DNA of 64,000 bases from NCBI RefSeq assembly GCF_023822065.1, contig NZ_CP084930.1, forward strand, positions 1,814,001 to 1,878,000. Reading direction: 5' to 3'. The position numbers were made by a program, and so were the translations under genes. Origin of the DNA: Sphingomonas morindae. GTDB taxonomy: Bacteria; Pseudomonadota; Alphaproteobacteria; Sphingomonadales; Sphingomonadaceae. Of this stretch, positions 1 to 9,955 are shown one piece after another; position 1 is the first letter of the stretch; every line of letters starts with the position of its first letter. The notes beneath the pieces are model-generated. The model was not told the origin of the DNA. It saw nothing but the letters and a program-made list of their open reading frames with translations, and did not search any database.

Positions 1-1224
1 GTCCGACGCGCGGCCGTCGCGCCCGATCGCGCGCGATTGCTGATCGACATCGATGCCGATCCGCAGCGGATCGGGCCGCAACAGCCCGCGCGCGTGGAGC
101 GCCGCGAGCAGCGGCTCGGCGGTGCGGGTGAGATTGCCCTGCGGGCCGGTGCCGTTGATGAGCCGGGCGAGCGTGAGCGACGCCACCCCGGTCTCGCCGC
201 GCGGGCGATAGCTGAGCGCCATGCCATCGGGGCGGGGGGTGAGCGACAGGGGGGTGCCGGCGAGGATGGTGAGGCGTCCGCGTGCCTGGAGATCGGCGAG
301 CCGTTCGGCGACGTGCGGCGCGATCCGGTGGCGATGGACATCCCACCAGGCGCGGGCGTGGCGCAGGAAGCGGCGACGCTCGGCGAGCGGCATGGCGCGC
401 CACAGCCCCTGGGTGAAGGGGCGCAGCTCGTCCACCGCCGCGCGCCAGCCGATCGCCTCGGCGCGCGCGCGCAGCTCGGCCAGCAGCGCCCGCGCTTCGG
501 GCGTCGGCCGCTCCGAGCGCGGCGCGGCGGCGGCGCCGGGGGGGCCGGCGGCGTGCGGCCGGGGGATGAGGCCGCGCCGCGACAAGGCGAAGATGCGGCC
601 CTCGAAGCCCAGCCCGTCCAGCGCGAGCGCGACATCCACCATGGTGAGGCCGGTTCCGAGCACGCCGACGCAATCGCCCGGCTTCAGCCCTTCGGCCAGC
701 GCCGGGCCCCAGGGATCGGCGATGTAGCGGCCCGCATCCAGCCCCTCCACGTCGAGGCCCGGCGGCAGCAGCGGCGGCAGATTGCCGGTGGCGAGCGCGA
801 CCGTATCCGCCGCGATCGCGCCGCCGCCCGCCAGCCGCACGGTGGCGGCGGTGGCGCTGAAGGCGGCATCCACCGCGCTGTCGCGCACCACGCGCAGCCG
901 ATCGCCGGCGTGGCGCTGGGTTTCGGCGAGGAGATCGTCGAGATAGGCGCCATAATCCCGGCGCGAGGCGAAGCCTTCGCGCGGGTGCAGGCCGCGCGCG
1001 GCGAGCCAGCGGAGGAAATGATCGGGCTCGTCGGGAAGCGCGCTCATCCCCGCCGCGCGCACGTTCAGCACATGCTCGGGATGGACGGTGGAATAGGCCA
1101 CGCCGCGTGCCGTTTCGGCGCGGCGCTCGATCAGCGTCGCGCGCGGGCCATCGTGGCGGAGCAGGTTGATGGCGAGCAGGGCTCCGCTGAAGCCGCCGCC
1201 GATGATCGCGACATGATCGGGCAC
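1..1224 (-). CDS. FAD/NAD(P)-binding flavoprotein, C-terminus cut by the window edge
   Basis: The minus-strand frame is open from 1224 to the window start, about 408 codons. It begins with GTG at 1224, because an in-frame TAG lies just upstream and no ATG is near. The N-terminus carries a dinucleotide-binding Rossmann motif (IIGGGFSGALLA) followed by an acidic-residue strand (TLIERR). A second glycine motif (GVLGTGLTMVDVAL) lies mid-protein. This pattern fits the FAD-NAD(P)-binding family (PF13454 type). It is the last visible gene of a run with the FecCD-type transporter, 53 nt downstream of the ATPase, so a reductive role in iron or cofactor uptake is possible but only inferred. Confidence 0.75.
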   Translation of the reverse strand, partial: MPDHVAIIGGGFSGALLAINLLRHDGPRATLIERRAETARGVAYSTVHPEHVLNVRAAGMSALPDEPDHFLRWLAARGLHPREGFASRRDYGAYLDDLLAETQRHAGDRLRVVRDSAVDAAFSATAATVRLAGGGAIAADTVALATGNLPPLLPPGLDVEGLDAGRYIADPWGPALAEGLKPGDCVGVLGTGLTMVDVALALDGLGFEGRIFALSRRGLIPRPHAAGPPGAAAAPRSERPTPEARALLAELRARAEAIGWRAAVDELRPFTQGLWRAMPLAERRRFLRHARAWWDVHRHRIAPHVAERLADLQARGRLTILAGTPLSLTPRPDGMALSYRPRGETGVASLTLARLINGTGPQGNLTRTAEPLLAALHARGLLRPDPLRIGIDVDQQSRAIGRDGRASD

Positions 1225-1277
1225 GGCGCGTCTCTAGCGGCTCGCGCGCGCGAAGGGAAAGCGGGGCGCGCTGCGGT

Positions 1278-2045
1278 TCATGCCAGCCGCCCCAGCGGCA
1301 GGATGAAGCGACCGCCATCGGCGGCGCGGCCGATCTCCACGCGGATGCCGAACGTCTCGGCCAGCGTCGCCGGGGTCAGCGTGGCGGCGCTGTCGCCCGC
1401 CGCCACCAGCCGGCCGTCGCGCAGCAGCACCACCTGATCGGCGACGCGCGCGGCGAGGTGGAGATCGTGCAGCACCAGGATCACCCCGGCGCCGCCGGCG
1501 GCGACGGCGCGCAGCCGATCCAGCACATCGAGCTGGTGCGCGGGATCGAGGCTGGCGAGCGGCTCGTCCGCCAGCAGCCAGTCGGGCTCGCCCGCCAGCA
1601 CCCGCGCCAGCAGCGCGCGCCCGCGCTCGCCGCCCGAGAGCTGGTGCACGCCGCGCCCCGCCAGCGGCAGCAGATCGCAGGCGGCGAGCGCGGCGGCGAT
1701 CGCGGCGCGATCGGCCGCGCCGAGCCCGCCACGGCCGCGATGCGGCAGCCGGCCCAGCGCCACCAGCGTCTCGACATCAATGTCCCAGTGGAGATCGGCC
1801 GCCTGAGGCAGCAGGCCGATGCGCCGCGCCCGCGCGCGCCGCGGCAGGCGGGCGAGCGGCGCGCCGTCCAGCGTCACCGCGCCGCTGGTGGGGGCGATCA
1901 GCCCCGCCAGACAGCCGAGCAGACTGCTCTTCCCCGCGCCATTGGGGCCGAGCAGCGCCGTCACCCGGCCGGCGGGGAAGGCGAGATCGATATCCTCCAG
2001 CACCAGCCGGCCGCCCCGGCGCAGCGTCAGCGCCTCCGCCCTCAT
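1278..2045 (-). CDS. ABC transporter ATP-binding protein, iron/heme/cobalamin type
   Basis: A 255-aa ATPase of the FecE/HmuV/BtuD group that powers uptake of an iron chelate, heme or cobalamin across the inner membrane. Visible motifs are Walker A (GPNGAGKSS, about residues 33-41), Q-loop (LLPQ), signature (QLSGGERGR), Walker B (WLLADEP) and the switch histidine (VLHDLHLA). Its ATG overlaps the stop of the permease gene (shared bases 2042-2045), so the two are translationally coupled. No periplasmic binding protein or TonB receptor is in view, and the substrate cannot be decided from sequence. Confidence 0.9.
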   Translation of the reverse strand: MRAEALTLRRGGRLVLEDIDLAFPAGRVTALLGPNGAGKSSLLGCLAGLIAPTSGAVTLDGAPLARLPRRARARRIGLLPQAADLHWDIDVETLVALGRLPHRGRGGLGAADRAAIAAALAACDLLPLAGRGVHQLSGGERGRALLARVLAGEPDWLLADEPLASLDPAHQLDVLDRLRAVAAGGAGVILVLHDLHLAARVADQVVLLRDGRLVAAGDSAATLTPATLAETFGIRVEIGRAADGGRFILPLGRLA

Positions 2046-3049
2046 GCCAGCCGCCGCCGCATGGCGATCAGCAGCGCCAGGAAGAAGGGGCCGCCGAGCA
2101 TCGACATGGCGATGCCCAGCCGGACCTCGGCGACGGTGGGGGCGAGCCGCACCGCGCTATCGGCGAGCGTGAGCAGCAGCGCCCCGCCCAGCGCCGCCGG
2201 CGCGAGCACCGCCGAGGGACGGTGGCCCGCGAACGGGCGCACACAATGCGGCACGATCAGGCCGACAAAGCCGATCACCCCGGCGGTCGCCACCGCCGCG
2301 CCGACGCACAGCGCCGTGCCGAGGATCACCAGCGCCTGGAGCCGGCGCGGATCGACGCCCAGCGAGCGCGCCGCCGGCTCTCCCAGCGTCAGCGCGTCGA
2401 GCGCGGGCGCGGTGGCGGCCAGGCAGGCGGCGCCGATCGCGATCAGCGGCGCGGCGAGCGTGACATCGTTCCAGCTGCGGTCGGTAAGCGCGCCCATCAG
2501 CCAGGTGACGATCTCGGAGGCGACGAAGGGCGTCGGCGCGAGGCTGATCGCGAGCGCGGTGAGCGAGCCGGTGATGTTGGTCAGCACCATGCCGGCGAGG
2601 GTGAAGAGGATCAGGCTGCCGGAGCGGCCGGCGAGCAGCGCGAGCAGCGCCATGGTGGCGCCCGCGCCCGCCAGCGCGAAGCCCGGCAGCAGCCAGGCCT
2701 GGGCCGAATAACCGAAGAAGAGCGAGAGCACCGCGCCCAGCGCCGCCCCCGAGGAGACGCCGAACAGGCCGGGATCGGCCAGCGGATTGCGCAGATAGCC
2801 CTGCATCACCGCGCCCGACAGGCCGAGCGCGGCGCCGATCAGCAGCGCCAGCACGGTGCGCGGCGCGCGCAGCTCGATGAGGATGATGGCGCGCGGATCA
2901 TCGGCCGTCCACGCTGCCCAGGGCAGCCAGACCTTGCCCGAGACGAGCGAAAGTGCCGCCGCCGCCGCGCAGCCGAGCAGCAGCCAGGCGATCAGCCGGG
3001 CGGAGCGGGCGGGCGCGCGGCCATGCGGGGGAAAGATCGCGTCCATCAT
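2042..3049 (-). CDS. FecCD-family ABC transporter permease
   Basis: A 335-aa polytopic inner-membrane protein that forms the channel for the neighbouring ATPase. It has an arginine-rich cytoplasmic start, then about nine or ten hydrophobic segments. The family signature region RAPRTVLALLIGAALGLSGA and the motif NPLADPGLFGVSSGAALGA are present, both typical of FecCD/BtuC permeases. The start is placed at ATG 3049 (or the adjacent ATG 3046) because AGGAG lies directly upstream. A longer open frame upstream has non-protein-like composition and overlaps thrC antisense. Confidence 0.9.
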   Translation of the reverse strand: MMDAIFPPHGRAPARSARLIAWLLLGCAAAAALSLVSGKVWLPWAAWTADDPRAIILIELRAPRTVLALLIGAALGLSGAVMQGYLRNPLADPGLFGVSSGAALGAVLSLFFGYSAQAWLLPGFALAGAGATMALLALLAGRSGSLILFTLAGMVLTNITGSLTALAISLAPTPFVASEIVTWLMGALTDRSWNDVTLAAPLIAIGAACLAATAPALDALTLGEPAARSLGVDPRRLQALVILGTALCVGAAVATAGVIGFVGLIVPHCVRPFAGHRPSAVLAPAALGGALLLTLADSAVRLAPTVAEVRLGIAMSMLGGPFFLALLIAMRRRLA

Positions 3050-3108
3050 TCTCCTGCCGGCGACGCGGCGGCCGAAGCTTGCCACGGTCGCGCAGCGCTT
3101 TAAGCCGG

Positions 3109-3142
3109 CGGGCCGGGCCCGGGCCCGGGCCCGGCGCCTGTT
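3109..3142. repeat. Short GGGCCC-type self-complementary run
   Basis: In the 126-bp divergent intergenic region between the permease and thrC, the unit GGGCCC repeats about three to four times in tandem and is self-complementary. It could form a hairpin in either transcript or simply reflect GC-rich drift. No function is assigned. Confidence 0.5.
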
Positions 3143-3175
3143 AGGCGGCGCGCCGGAGCCCGGCAAGGAGAGTTT

Positions 3176-4417
<1,242 letters not shown>

Positions 4418-4463
4418 TACCGCATCGTCGCCGCGGCCGCCCTTAAGGGCTGTTACGGATGAT

Positions 4464-4500
4464 GCCCCGCGCGCCGCCTGAGCGGTGCGGCGCGCGGGGC
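4464..4500. terminator. Bidirectional hairpin between convergent genes
   Basis: A perfect 14-bp inverted repeat (4464-4477 and 4487-4500) has a 9-nt loop and lies between the convergent thrC and DUF892 genes. It has no U-run, but the stem is all G and C and the position fits a shared transcription stop. Confidence 0.75.
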
Positions 4501-4508
4501 GGGGCGGA

Positions 4509-5033
4509 TCAGTGGCTGGCGGTGTCGCCCGCCGCGCGCAGCGTGATATATTTGGTCACCACCAGCGGCAGCGTCTCGTCGAGGAAGCGCACCATGGCGA
4601 GCTCCTCGTCCAGCGTCTGCCGCAGCAGCGGCACCGCCTCGGCGTAGCCGCCTTCCTCGGCCATGGTGATCAGCGCCTTGTAGCTCGCCGCCTCGAAATT
4701 CTCGAAGGCGAAATTGGCAAAGCTGTTCTTCAATATCTCATCGGGCGCGAAGACATGGGCGATCGCGGCGAGATTGCCGGAAAAGGCCATGGTCGCGTCC
4801 TTGAGCGCCGAATGGGTTTCGCCAAGCCCCGCCAGGATCGTCTCGAGCCGCTCGATCTGGCGCTCGGTTTCGCCGCGATGGCTGCGCAGCCGGCTCTCGA
4901 CCTCGGCATAGCGGGCGAGATGCTCGATCTGCCGGTCCATCAGGGCGAGGGCCTGATGTTCCAGCGCATGTGCGTTGCGCAGGCCCGTGACGAACAGGTC
5001 GCGGACGGTCTCGATCCGGGCGGAGCTGGCCAT
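4509..5033 (-). CDS. DUF892 ferritin-like stress protein (YciE/YciF type)
   Basis: A 174-aa all-helical protein of the DUF892 family, a ferritin-like fold often induced by osmotic or general stress. Typical segments are the N-terminal DLFVTGLRNAHALEHQAL and the C-terminal acidic helix TLDEELAMVRFLDE, with Glu and His residues spaced as in ferritin-like bundles. It follows the manganese catalase gene by 18 nt in the same direction, so the two probably form one operon that handles peroxide stress. Confidence 0.85.
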   Translation of the reverse strand: MASSARIETVRDLFVTGLRNAHALEHQALALMDRQIEHLARYAEVESRLRSHRGETERQIERLETILAGLGETHSALKDATMAFSGNLAAIAHVFAPDEILKNSFANFAFENFEAASYKALITMAEEGGYAEAVPLLRQTLDEELAMVRFLDETLPLVVTKYITLRAAGDTASH

Positions 5034-5051
5034 GATGGATCCTCTTGCGGC

Positions 5052-6002
5052 TCAGAACGACATGGCGCGGGCGGTGCTGCTGGCCTCGGCGATGTCCGCC
5101 GCGCCGCCCTTGTCGCCCGTCGAGGTGCGGCCGGCGCCCGGCCCGGCGCCGATCTCCGCGCCGGTGAGCCGGTCCTCGGGCACCGAGGCGAGGCGCAGCG
5201 CCATCTGCTCGGCGACCTCGACCTGGTCGGGGCTGAGCGTCACCGTGGGGATGCCCGTGCCGCCATCGATCGGCATGGTCTCGGTGAGATCGTCGATCCG
5301 GTCCCATTGCGCGCCGCTGTTCCACGGCCCGGTGAGATCGCCCTCGCCCTGCGAGGTGTTGACGTAGAGGCTCGCATATTGCTCGACCCCGGGCAGCTTG
5401 CCGGGCGGGAAATTGTCGGCGATGGCGTAAAGCGCCTTCTCGAAGCTCTTCTGGTGCGCCACCTCGCGCGTCATCAGGAAGCCGAGCGCTTCCTTGATGC
5501 CGGGATCGTCGGTGATGTTGATGAGCCGCTCATACACGATCTTCGCGCGCGCCTCGGCGGCGATGTTGGAGCGCAGATCGACCGTCGGCTCGCCGCGGCT
5601 GTCGATATAATTGGCGCTCCAGGGCGCGCCGGCGGAATCGATCAGCGCGGCGCCGCCGCCGAACAGGATCGCTTCCTTGGCGCTGATCCCCGAGGCGCCG
5701 ATCTCGCGGAACAGCTCCGCCTCGGACCGCGCCGCCTCGGACAATTCGGCGCGCGCGCCCTTGTTGAGCATCGCGATGATCGAACCGATCACCTCCAAAT
5801 GGCTCAGCTCCTCGGTGGCGATATCGAGCAGCATGTCCTTGCGGCCCGGATCCTCCTCGGTAAGACCTTGCGTGAAATAGCGCATCGCCGCCGCCAATTC
5901 ACCGTCGGCGCCGCCGAACTGCTCCAGCATCAGGCAGGCCAGACGAGGATTGGGCTCGCTGACGCGCACGGTATATTGCAGGCGCTTGTTGTGCATGAAC
6001 AT
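5052..6002 (-). CDS. Manganese catalase
   Basis: A 316-aa non-heme catalase (Mn_catalase family) that decomposes hydrogen peroxide at a dimanganese centre. Conserved metal-ligand regions are visible: an early Glu (QFGGADGELAAAMRY), the DIATEELSHLE helix, the EARAKIVYERL helix and the REVAHQKSFEKAL helix. The length is normal. ATG 6002 is used, with ATG 5996 possible. The gene heads a two-gene unit with the DUF892 protein and has a candidate EcfG-type promoter immediately upstream. Confidence 0.93.
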   Translation of the reverse strand: MFMHNKRLQYTVRVSEPNPRLACLMLEQFGGADGELAAAMRYFTQGLTEEDPGRKDMLLDIATEELSHLEVIGSIIAMLNKGARAELSEAARSEAELFREIGASGISAKEAILFGGGAALIDSAGAPWSANYIDSRGEPTVDLRSNIAAEARAKIVYERLINITDDPGIKEALGFLMTREVAHQKSFEKALYAIADNFPPGKLPGVEQYASLYVNTSQGEGDLTGPWNSGAQWDRIDDLTETMPIDGGTGIPTVTLSPDQVEVAEQMALRLASVPEDRLTGAEIGAGPGAGRTSTGDKGGAADIAEASSTARAMSF

Positions 6003-6030
6003 GGCTGTCTCCCGGAGAGCTTTGGGCGGT

Positions 6031-6055
6031 AATGAGGCAGGCTTTGGGAGGTTCC
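6031..6055 (-). promoter_or_regulatory. Candidate EcfG promoter for Mn catalase operon
   Basis: On the minus strand, GGAAC (6055-6051) is followed after 16 nt by CATT (6034-6031). This is one mismatch from the alphaproteobacterial general-stress consensus GGAAC-N16/17-CGTT. It lies 29 nt upstream of the start codon. Confidence 0.5.
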
Positions 6056-6165
6056 TGATTTTTCGGGAATTATAACATGGTTTATCTTAGCGTCGTTACG
6101 GCTGGGAATAATCTATATTAGGTCTGGCAGAGGTCTTTTCCGGCGGCGGCAGGCCCGCGGCGGCG

Positions 6166-6190
6166 GGAACATCGACGCGCGCCTGCCGTA
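6166..6190 (+). promoter_or_regulatory. Candidate EcfG promoter for the GH130 operon
   Basis: GGAAC (6166-6170), a 16-nt spacer, then CGTA (6187-6190), one mismatch from the EcfG consensus. A start site a few bases downstream would leave a short leader holding the GAGAGG ribosome site before ATG 6213/6216. Confidence 0.5.
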
Positions 6191-6212
6191 TGTGCGGTAT
6201 GTGAGAGGGGTG

Positions 6213-7331
6213 ATGATGCGCGAGGATGTACTGATCTTCCGGCCCGACCAGGTCGATCTCACGCGGTCGCCGCTGCGTCGCGGCATTTCCGAGCCGACCT
6301 ATGTGCTGGGCGCCTTCAACCCCGGCATGACCCGGCTCGCCAATGGCAATCTGCTGCTGATGGTGCGCGTCGCCGAAGCGCTGGCCGAGCCGGTGCGCGA
6401 CGAGGGCGTGCGCGCGATCCGCTGGACGCCCGAGGGCTATGCGCTCGACGCCCACCCCATGGCGGGCGTGGACATGACCGATCCGCGCCAGTTCGCGCTG
6501 CGCGCCGGGGCGCATCGCCAGCTCGCGCTCACCTCGCTGTCCTGGCTGCTGCCGGTGGAGCTGGACGCCGCGGGCGAGGCGATCCTTGCGATCCATTATG
6601 ACAAGGCGATCGAGCCCGCCGCCTCCTACCAGGATTATGGCGTGGAGGATGCGCGGATCAGCCGGATCGGCGCGCGCTGGTTCATGACGGTCTGCTCGGT
6701 CTCGGCCGAGCGCCACTGCACCAGCCTGCATAGTTCGGAGGACGGGCTCAACTATCGCCTCGAGGCCATGGTGCTCGATCACCAGAACAAGGACATGCTG
6801 CTGTTCGAAGGAACGGTGCAGGGCTATTATTGGGCGCTCACCAGGCCGCTCGGCGAGGTCTATTTCGCCTATCCCCCGGACAGCCCCTATGCCGGCGGCC
6901 CCTCGATCAATTTCGCGCGCTCGCCCGATGCGCTGCACTGGAAGCCGGTGGAGGCGCCGGGGCTGCGCGGCCGCAAAGGGTCGAGCTCGGCGATGAAGGT
7001 GGGGGGCGGCACGCCGCCGATCCTGACCGAGGCGGGCTGGCTGACCCTGTATCACGGCGTCGAGCAGCGCGAGACGGTCGGCATCTACCGCAGCTTCTGG
7101 GCGCTGCTCGACCGCGACGATCCCAGCCGCCTGCTGCGCGTGGAGGATGAGACGCCGCTGATCGAGGCCGATCCCGTGCTCACCGCGCCGATCGCGCATC
7201 AGATGTACCTGCCGACCCCCGTGGTCTTCTCGACTGGGATGGTGGATGCCGGCGATCATTATCTGGTCGCCAGCGGCGAGGCCGATCTCGCCTGCCGGCT
7301 AACGCGCATCGCCAAGGCGCGCTTCGCATGA
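6213..7331 (+). CDS. GH130-family glycosidase/phosphorylase
   Basis: A 372-aa five-bladed beta-propeller enzyme of glycoside hydrolase family 130, whose members phosphorolyse or hydrolyse beta-mannosides or related sugars. Characteristic stretches are the early FNPGMTRLANGNLLLMVRVAE, the internal DARISRIGARWFMT blade and the PPILTEAGWLTLYHGV motif with its conserved glycine and histidine. ATG 6213 or 6216 is preferred over GTG 6192 because GAGAGGGG sits just ahead. The stop overlaps the next start (ATGA, 7328-7331), so it is translationally coupled to the GH13 enzyme. Confidence 0.85.
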   Translation: MMREDVLIFRPDQVDLTRSPLRRGISEPTYVLGAFNPGMTRLANGNLLLMVRVAEALAEPVRDEGVRAIRWTPEGYALDAHPMAGVDMTDPRQFALRAGAHRQLALTSLSWLLPVELDAAGEAILAIHYDKAIEPAASYQDYGVEDARISRIGARWFMTVCSVSAERHCTSLHSSEDGLNYRLEAMVLDHQNKDMLLFEGTVQGYYWALTRPLGEVYFAYPPDSPYAGGPSINFARSPDALHWKPVEAPGLRGRKGSSSAMKVGGGTPPILTEAGWLTLYHGVEQRETVGIYRSFWALLDRDDPSRLLRVEDETPLIEADPVLTAPIAHQMYLPTPVVFSTGMVDAGDHYLVASGEADLACRLTRIAKARFA

Positions 7332-8920
7332 CGCACTGGTGGCAAGCCGGGGTGATCTACCAAATCTATCCCCGATCCTTCCAGGACAGCGACGGCGACG
7401 GCATCGGCGATCTGGCCGGCATCGAGGCGCGGCTGGATCATTGCGTGGCGCTTGGCGTGGACGCCGTGTGGCTGTCGCCGATCTTCCCGTCGCCCATGGC
7501 GGATTTTGGCTATGACGTGGCCGATTATTGCGGGATCGACCCGCGCTTCGGCACGCTCGCCGATTTCGACCGGTTGATCGCGGCGGCGCATGCGCGCGGG
7601 CTGAAACTGCTGCTCGATTTCGTGCCCAACCACAGCTCCAGCCAGCATCCCTGGTTTCTGGAGAGCCGCGCCTCGCGCGACAATCCCCGGCGCGACTGGT
7701 ATATCTGGCGCGATCCGGCGCCAGGCGGCGGCCCGCCCAACAATTGGATCAGCGATTTCGGCGGCTCGGCCTGGACCTGGGACGACGCCACCGGCCAATA
7801 TTATCTGCACGCCTTCCTCAAGGAGCAGCCCGATCTCAACTGGCGCAACCCGGCGGTGCGCGCGGCGATGATGGACGTGCTGCGCTTCTGGCTGGCGCGC
7901 GGGGTGGACGGCTTCCGCATCGATGTCCTGTGGCACATGGTGAAGGCCGAGGGGCTGCCGGACAATCCGCCCAATCCGGACTATCGCCCCGAGATGGGCG
8001 AGATGCACAGCCTGCTCCAGCTCCATTCCACCGACCAGCCCGAAGTCCACGCGATCGCCGCCGAGATGCGCGCGATCGCCGACCACTATTCCACGCCGGG
8101 CGCGGAGCGCGTGCTGATCGGCGAAATTTATCTGCCGGTGGTGCGGCTGATGCGCTATTACGGCGCCGCGCCCGGCGAGGGCGTCCATCTGCCCTTCAAC
8201 TTCCAGCTGATCGAGGCGGCGTGGAATGCGCGCGCGCTGAGCCGGCTGATCGCCGACTATGAGGCCGCGCTGCCCGCGCATGGCTGGCCCAATTGGGTGC
8301 TGGGCAATCATGATCGCGCGCGCATCGCCAGCCGGGTCGGGCCGGATCAGGCGCGGGTGGCGGCGATGCTGCTGCTGACGCTGCGCGGCACGCCGACCCT
8401 TTATTATGGCGACGAGCTTGGCCTCGAGGATGTGCCGATCCCGCCCGAGCGGGTGCAGGATCCGCGCGAACTGCGCGAGCCCGGGCTCGGGCTGGGGCGC
8501 GATCCGGTGCGCACGCCGATGCCGTGGAGCGCGGCGCCGGGCGCCGGCTTCACCACCGGCGCGCCCTGGCTTCCGCTCAACCCCGACTGGCGCACGCGCA
8601 ACGTGGCCGCCCAGGCCGAGGATCCGAACTCCATGCTGCGCCTCCATCAGGCGCTGCTGGCGCTGCGGCGCGCCTATCCGGCGCTCGCCACGGGCGACTT
8701 CATCGGGCTGGAGGCGGATGGCGACATTCTCGCCTATGAGCGGCGCCTGGGGGCGGAGCGGCTGGTGGTGGTGCTCAACCTGGGCGGCTGGCCGGCGCGC
8801 TTCGATTGCGAAGGGCCGGTGCGGCCGCTGCTGTCCACGCTCGCCGGGCCGAGCGAGGTGGGGCATGACGCGATCCGGCTGCGCGGCCATGAAGGGCTTG
8901 TTCTGCTGAGGGAGGGGTGA
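7328..8920 (+). CDS. GH13 alpha-glucosidase / alpha-amylase family enzyme
   Basis: A 530-aa cytoplasmic (no signal peptide) (beta/alpha)8 hydrolase or transglycosidase acting on alpha-glucosides. It starts with WWQAGVIYQIYPRSFQDSDGDGIGDL, the hallmark of the oligo-1,6-glucosidase/alpha-glucosidase subgroup. Catalytic residues are the nucleophile D199 (GFRIDVLW), the acid/base E266 (LIGEIYL) and D329 (LGNHDRAR). The DFVPNHSS motif is intact. It sits between the GH130 and GT4 genes with stop-start overlaps on both sides, suggesting one pathway of storage or compatible-solute oligosaccharide metabolism. The exact sugar cannot be read from sequence. Confidence 0.9.
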   Translation: MTHWWQAGVIYQIYPRSFQDSDGDGIGDLAGIEARLDHCVALGVDAVWLSPIFPSPMADFGYDVADYCGIDPRFGTLADFDRLIAAAHARGLKLLLDFVPNHSSSQHPWFLESRASRDNPRRDWYIWRDPAPGGGPPNNWISDFGGSAWTWDDATGQYYLHAFLKEQPDLNWRNPAVRAAMMDVLRFWLARGVDGFRIDVLWHMVKAEGLPDNPPNPDYRPEMGEMHSLLQLHSTDQPEVHAIAAEMRAIADHYSTPGAERVLIGEIYLPVVRLMRYYGAAPGEGVHLPFNFQLIEAAWNARALSRLIADYEAALPAHGWPNWVLGNHDRARIASRVGPDQARVAAMLLLTLRGTPTLYYGDELGLEDVPIPPERVQDPRELREPGLGLGRDPVRTPMPWSAAPGAGFTTGAPWLPLNPDWRTRNVAAQAEDPNSMLRLHQALLALRRAYPALATGDFIGLEADGDILAYERRLGAERLVVVLNLGGWPARFDCEGPVRPLLSTLAGPSEVGHDAIRLRGHEGLVLLREG

Positions 8921-9933
8921 TGCGCATCGCGATGCTGGCGCCGATTTCGTGGCGCACGCCGCCGCGCCATTATGGCCCCTGGGAGCTGGTGACGAGCCTG
9001 CTGACGGAGGCGCTGGTGGCGCGCGGCGTGGACGTGACCCTGTTCGCCACCCAGGACAGCCTCACCGCCGGCCGGCGCGCGGGCGTGGTGCCGGCGCCCT
9101 ATTCCGAAGATCCCAGCATCGACGCCAAGGTGTGGGAGATGCTGCATGTCGGCCATGTCTTCGAACAGGCGGCCGCGTTCGACATCATCCACAACCAGGC
9201 CGATTTCGTGCCGCTCGCCTTTTCGCGGCTGGTGGAGACGCCGGTCGTCACCACCATCCACGGCTTTTCCTCGGAACGGATCCTGCCGATCTACCGCGCC
9301 TATCAGGACCGGGTGCACTATGTGGCGATCAGCGCGGCCGATCGCGCGCCCGATCTGCGCTACGCCGCCACCATCCATCACGGCATCCCGCTGGAGGATT
9401 TTCCCTTCGATCCGATCGGCAGCGCGGACCTGCTCTTCTTCGGGCGGATGCACCCCGACAAGGGCGCGGCGGAGGCGATCGCGGTGGCGCGCGCCACCGG
9501 GCGGCGGCTGCGCATGGCGGGCATCGTGCAGGACCAGGGCTATTACGACAGGGAGGTGGCGCCGGCGCTCGACGGCGAGCGGATCGCCCATGTCGGCGCG
9601 GTCGGCGGCGCAGCGCGCACCGCCATGCTCGGCGCTGCCGCCGGCCTGCTCCACCTCATCAATTTCGACGAACCCTTCGGCCTGTCGGTGATCGAGGCGA
9701 TGGCGTGCGGCACGCCGGTGATCGCGATGCGGCGCGGCTCGATGCCCGAGCTGATCGAGCATGGCGTCACGGGATTTCTGGTGGACGACATCGAGGAGGC
9801 GATCGCGGCGGTGCCGCGCCTCGCCGAGATCGATCGCGCCGCGTGCCGCGCGGCGGTGGCGGCGCGCTTCTCGATCGACCATATGGCCGACCGCTATCTG
9901 GACCTCTACCGCCGGATCGCGGCGGCGCGCTGA
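8920..9933 (+). CDS. Family 4 glycosyltransferase
   Basis: A 337-aa GT-B retaining glycosyltransferase. The N-terminal half has MRIAMLAPISWRTPPRHYGPWE. The C-terminal half has the family motif EPFGLSVIEAMACGTPVIA with the spaced glutamates that bind the sugar-nucleotide donor. ATG 8920 is chosen (TGATG overlap with the GH13 stop) because GGAGGGG lies just upstream; GTG 8917 is an alternative. It is the third gene of the candidate EcfG-driven sugar operon and is likely the synthetic partner of the two glycosidases. Confidence 0.88.
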   Translation: MRIAMLAPISWRTPPRHYGPWELVTSLLTEALVARGVDVTLFATQDSLTAGRRAGVVPAPYSEDPSIDAKVWEMLHVGHVFEQAAAFDIIHNQADFVPLAFSRLVETPVVTTIHGFSSERILPIYRAYQDRVHYVAISAADRAPDLRYAATIHHGIPLEDFPFDPIGSADLLFFGRMHPDKGAAEAIAVARATGRRLRMAGIVQDQGYYDREVAPALDGERIAHVGAVGGAARTAMLGAAAGLLHLINFDEPFGLSVIEAMACGTPVIAMRRGSMPELIEHGVTGFLVDDIEEAIAAVPRLAEIDRAACRAAVAARFSIDHMADRYLDLYRRIAAAR

Positions 9934-9947
9934 GCCCGCGCGCCGCC
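9921..9947. terminator. Hairpin at convergent gene ends
   Basis: A perfect 10-bp GC inverted repeat (9921-9930 and 9938-9947) with a 7-nt loop that contains the stop codon of the glycosyltransferase. It has no U-run. Its design resembles the hairpin at 4464-4500. Confidence 0.6.
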
Positions 9948-9955
9948 GTCTGGGA

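Noticed and set aside
3109-3142. GGGCCC run as a regulatory element
   Set aside because: Self-complementary but of simple composition in GC-rich DNA; nothing ties it to a function.
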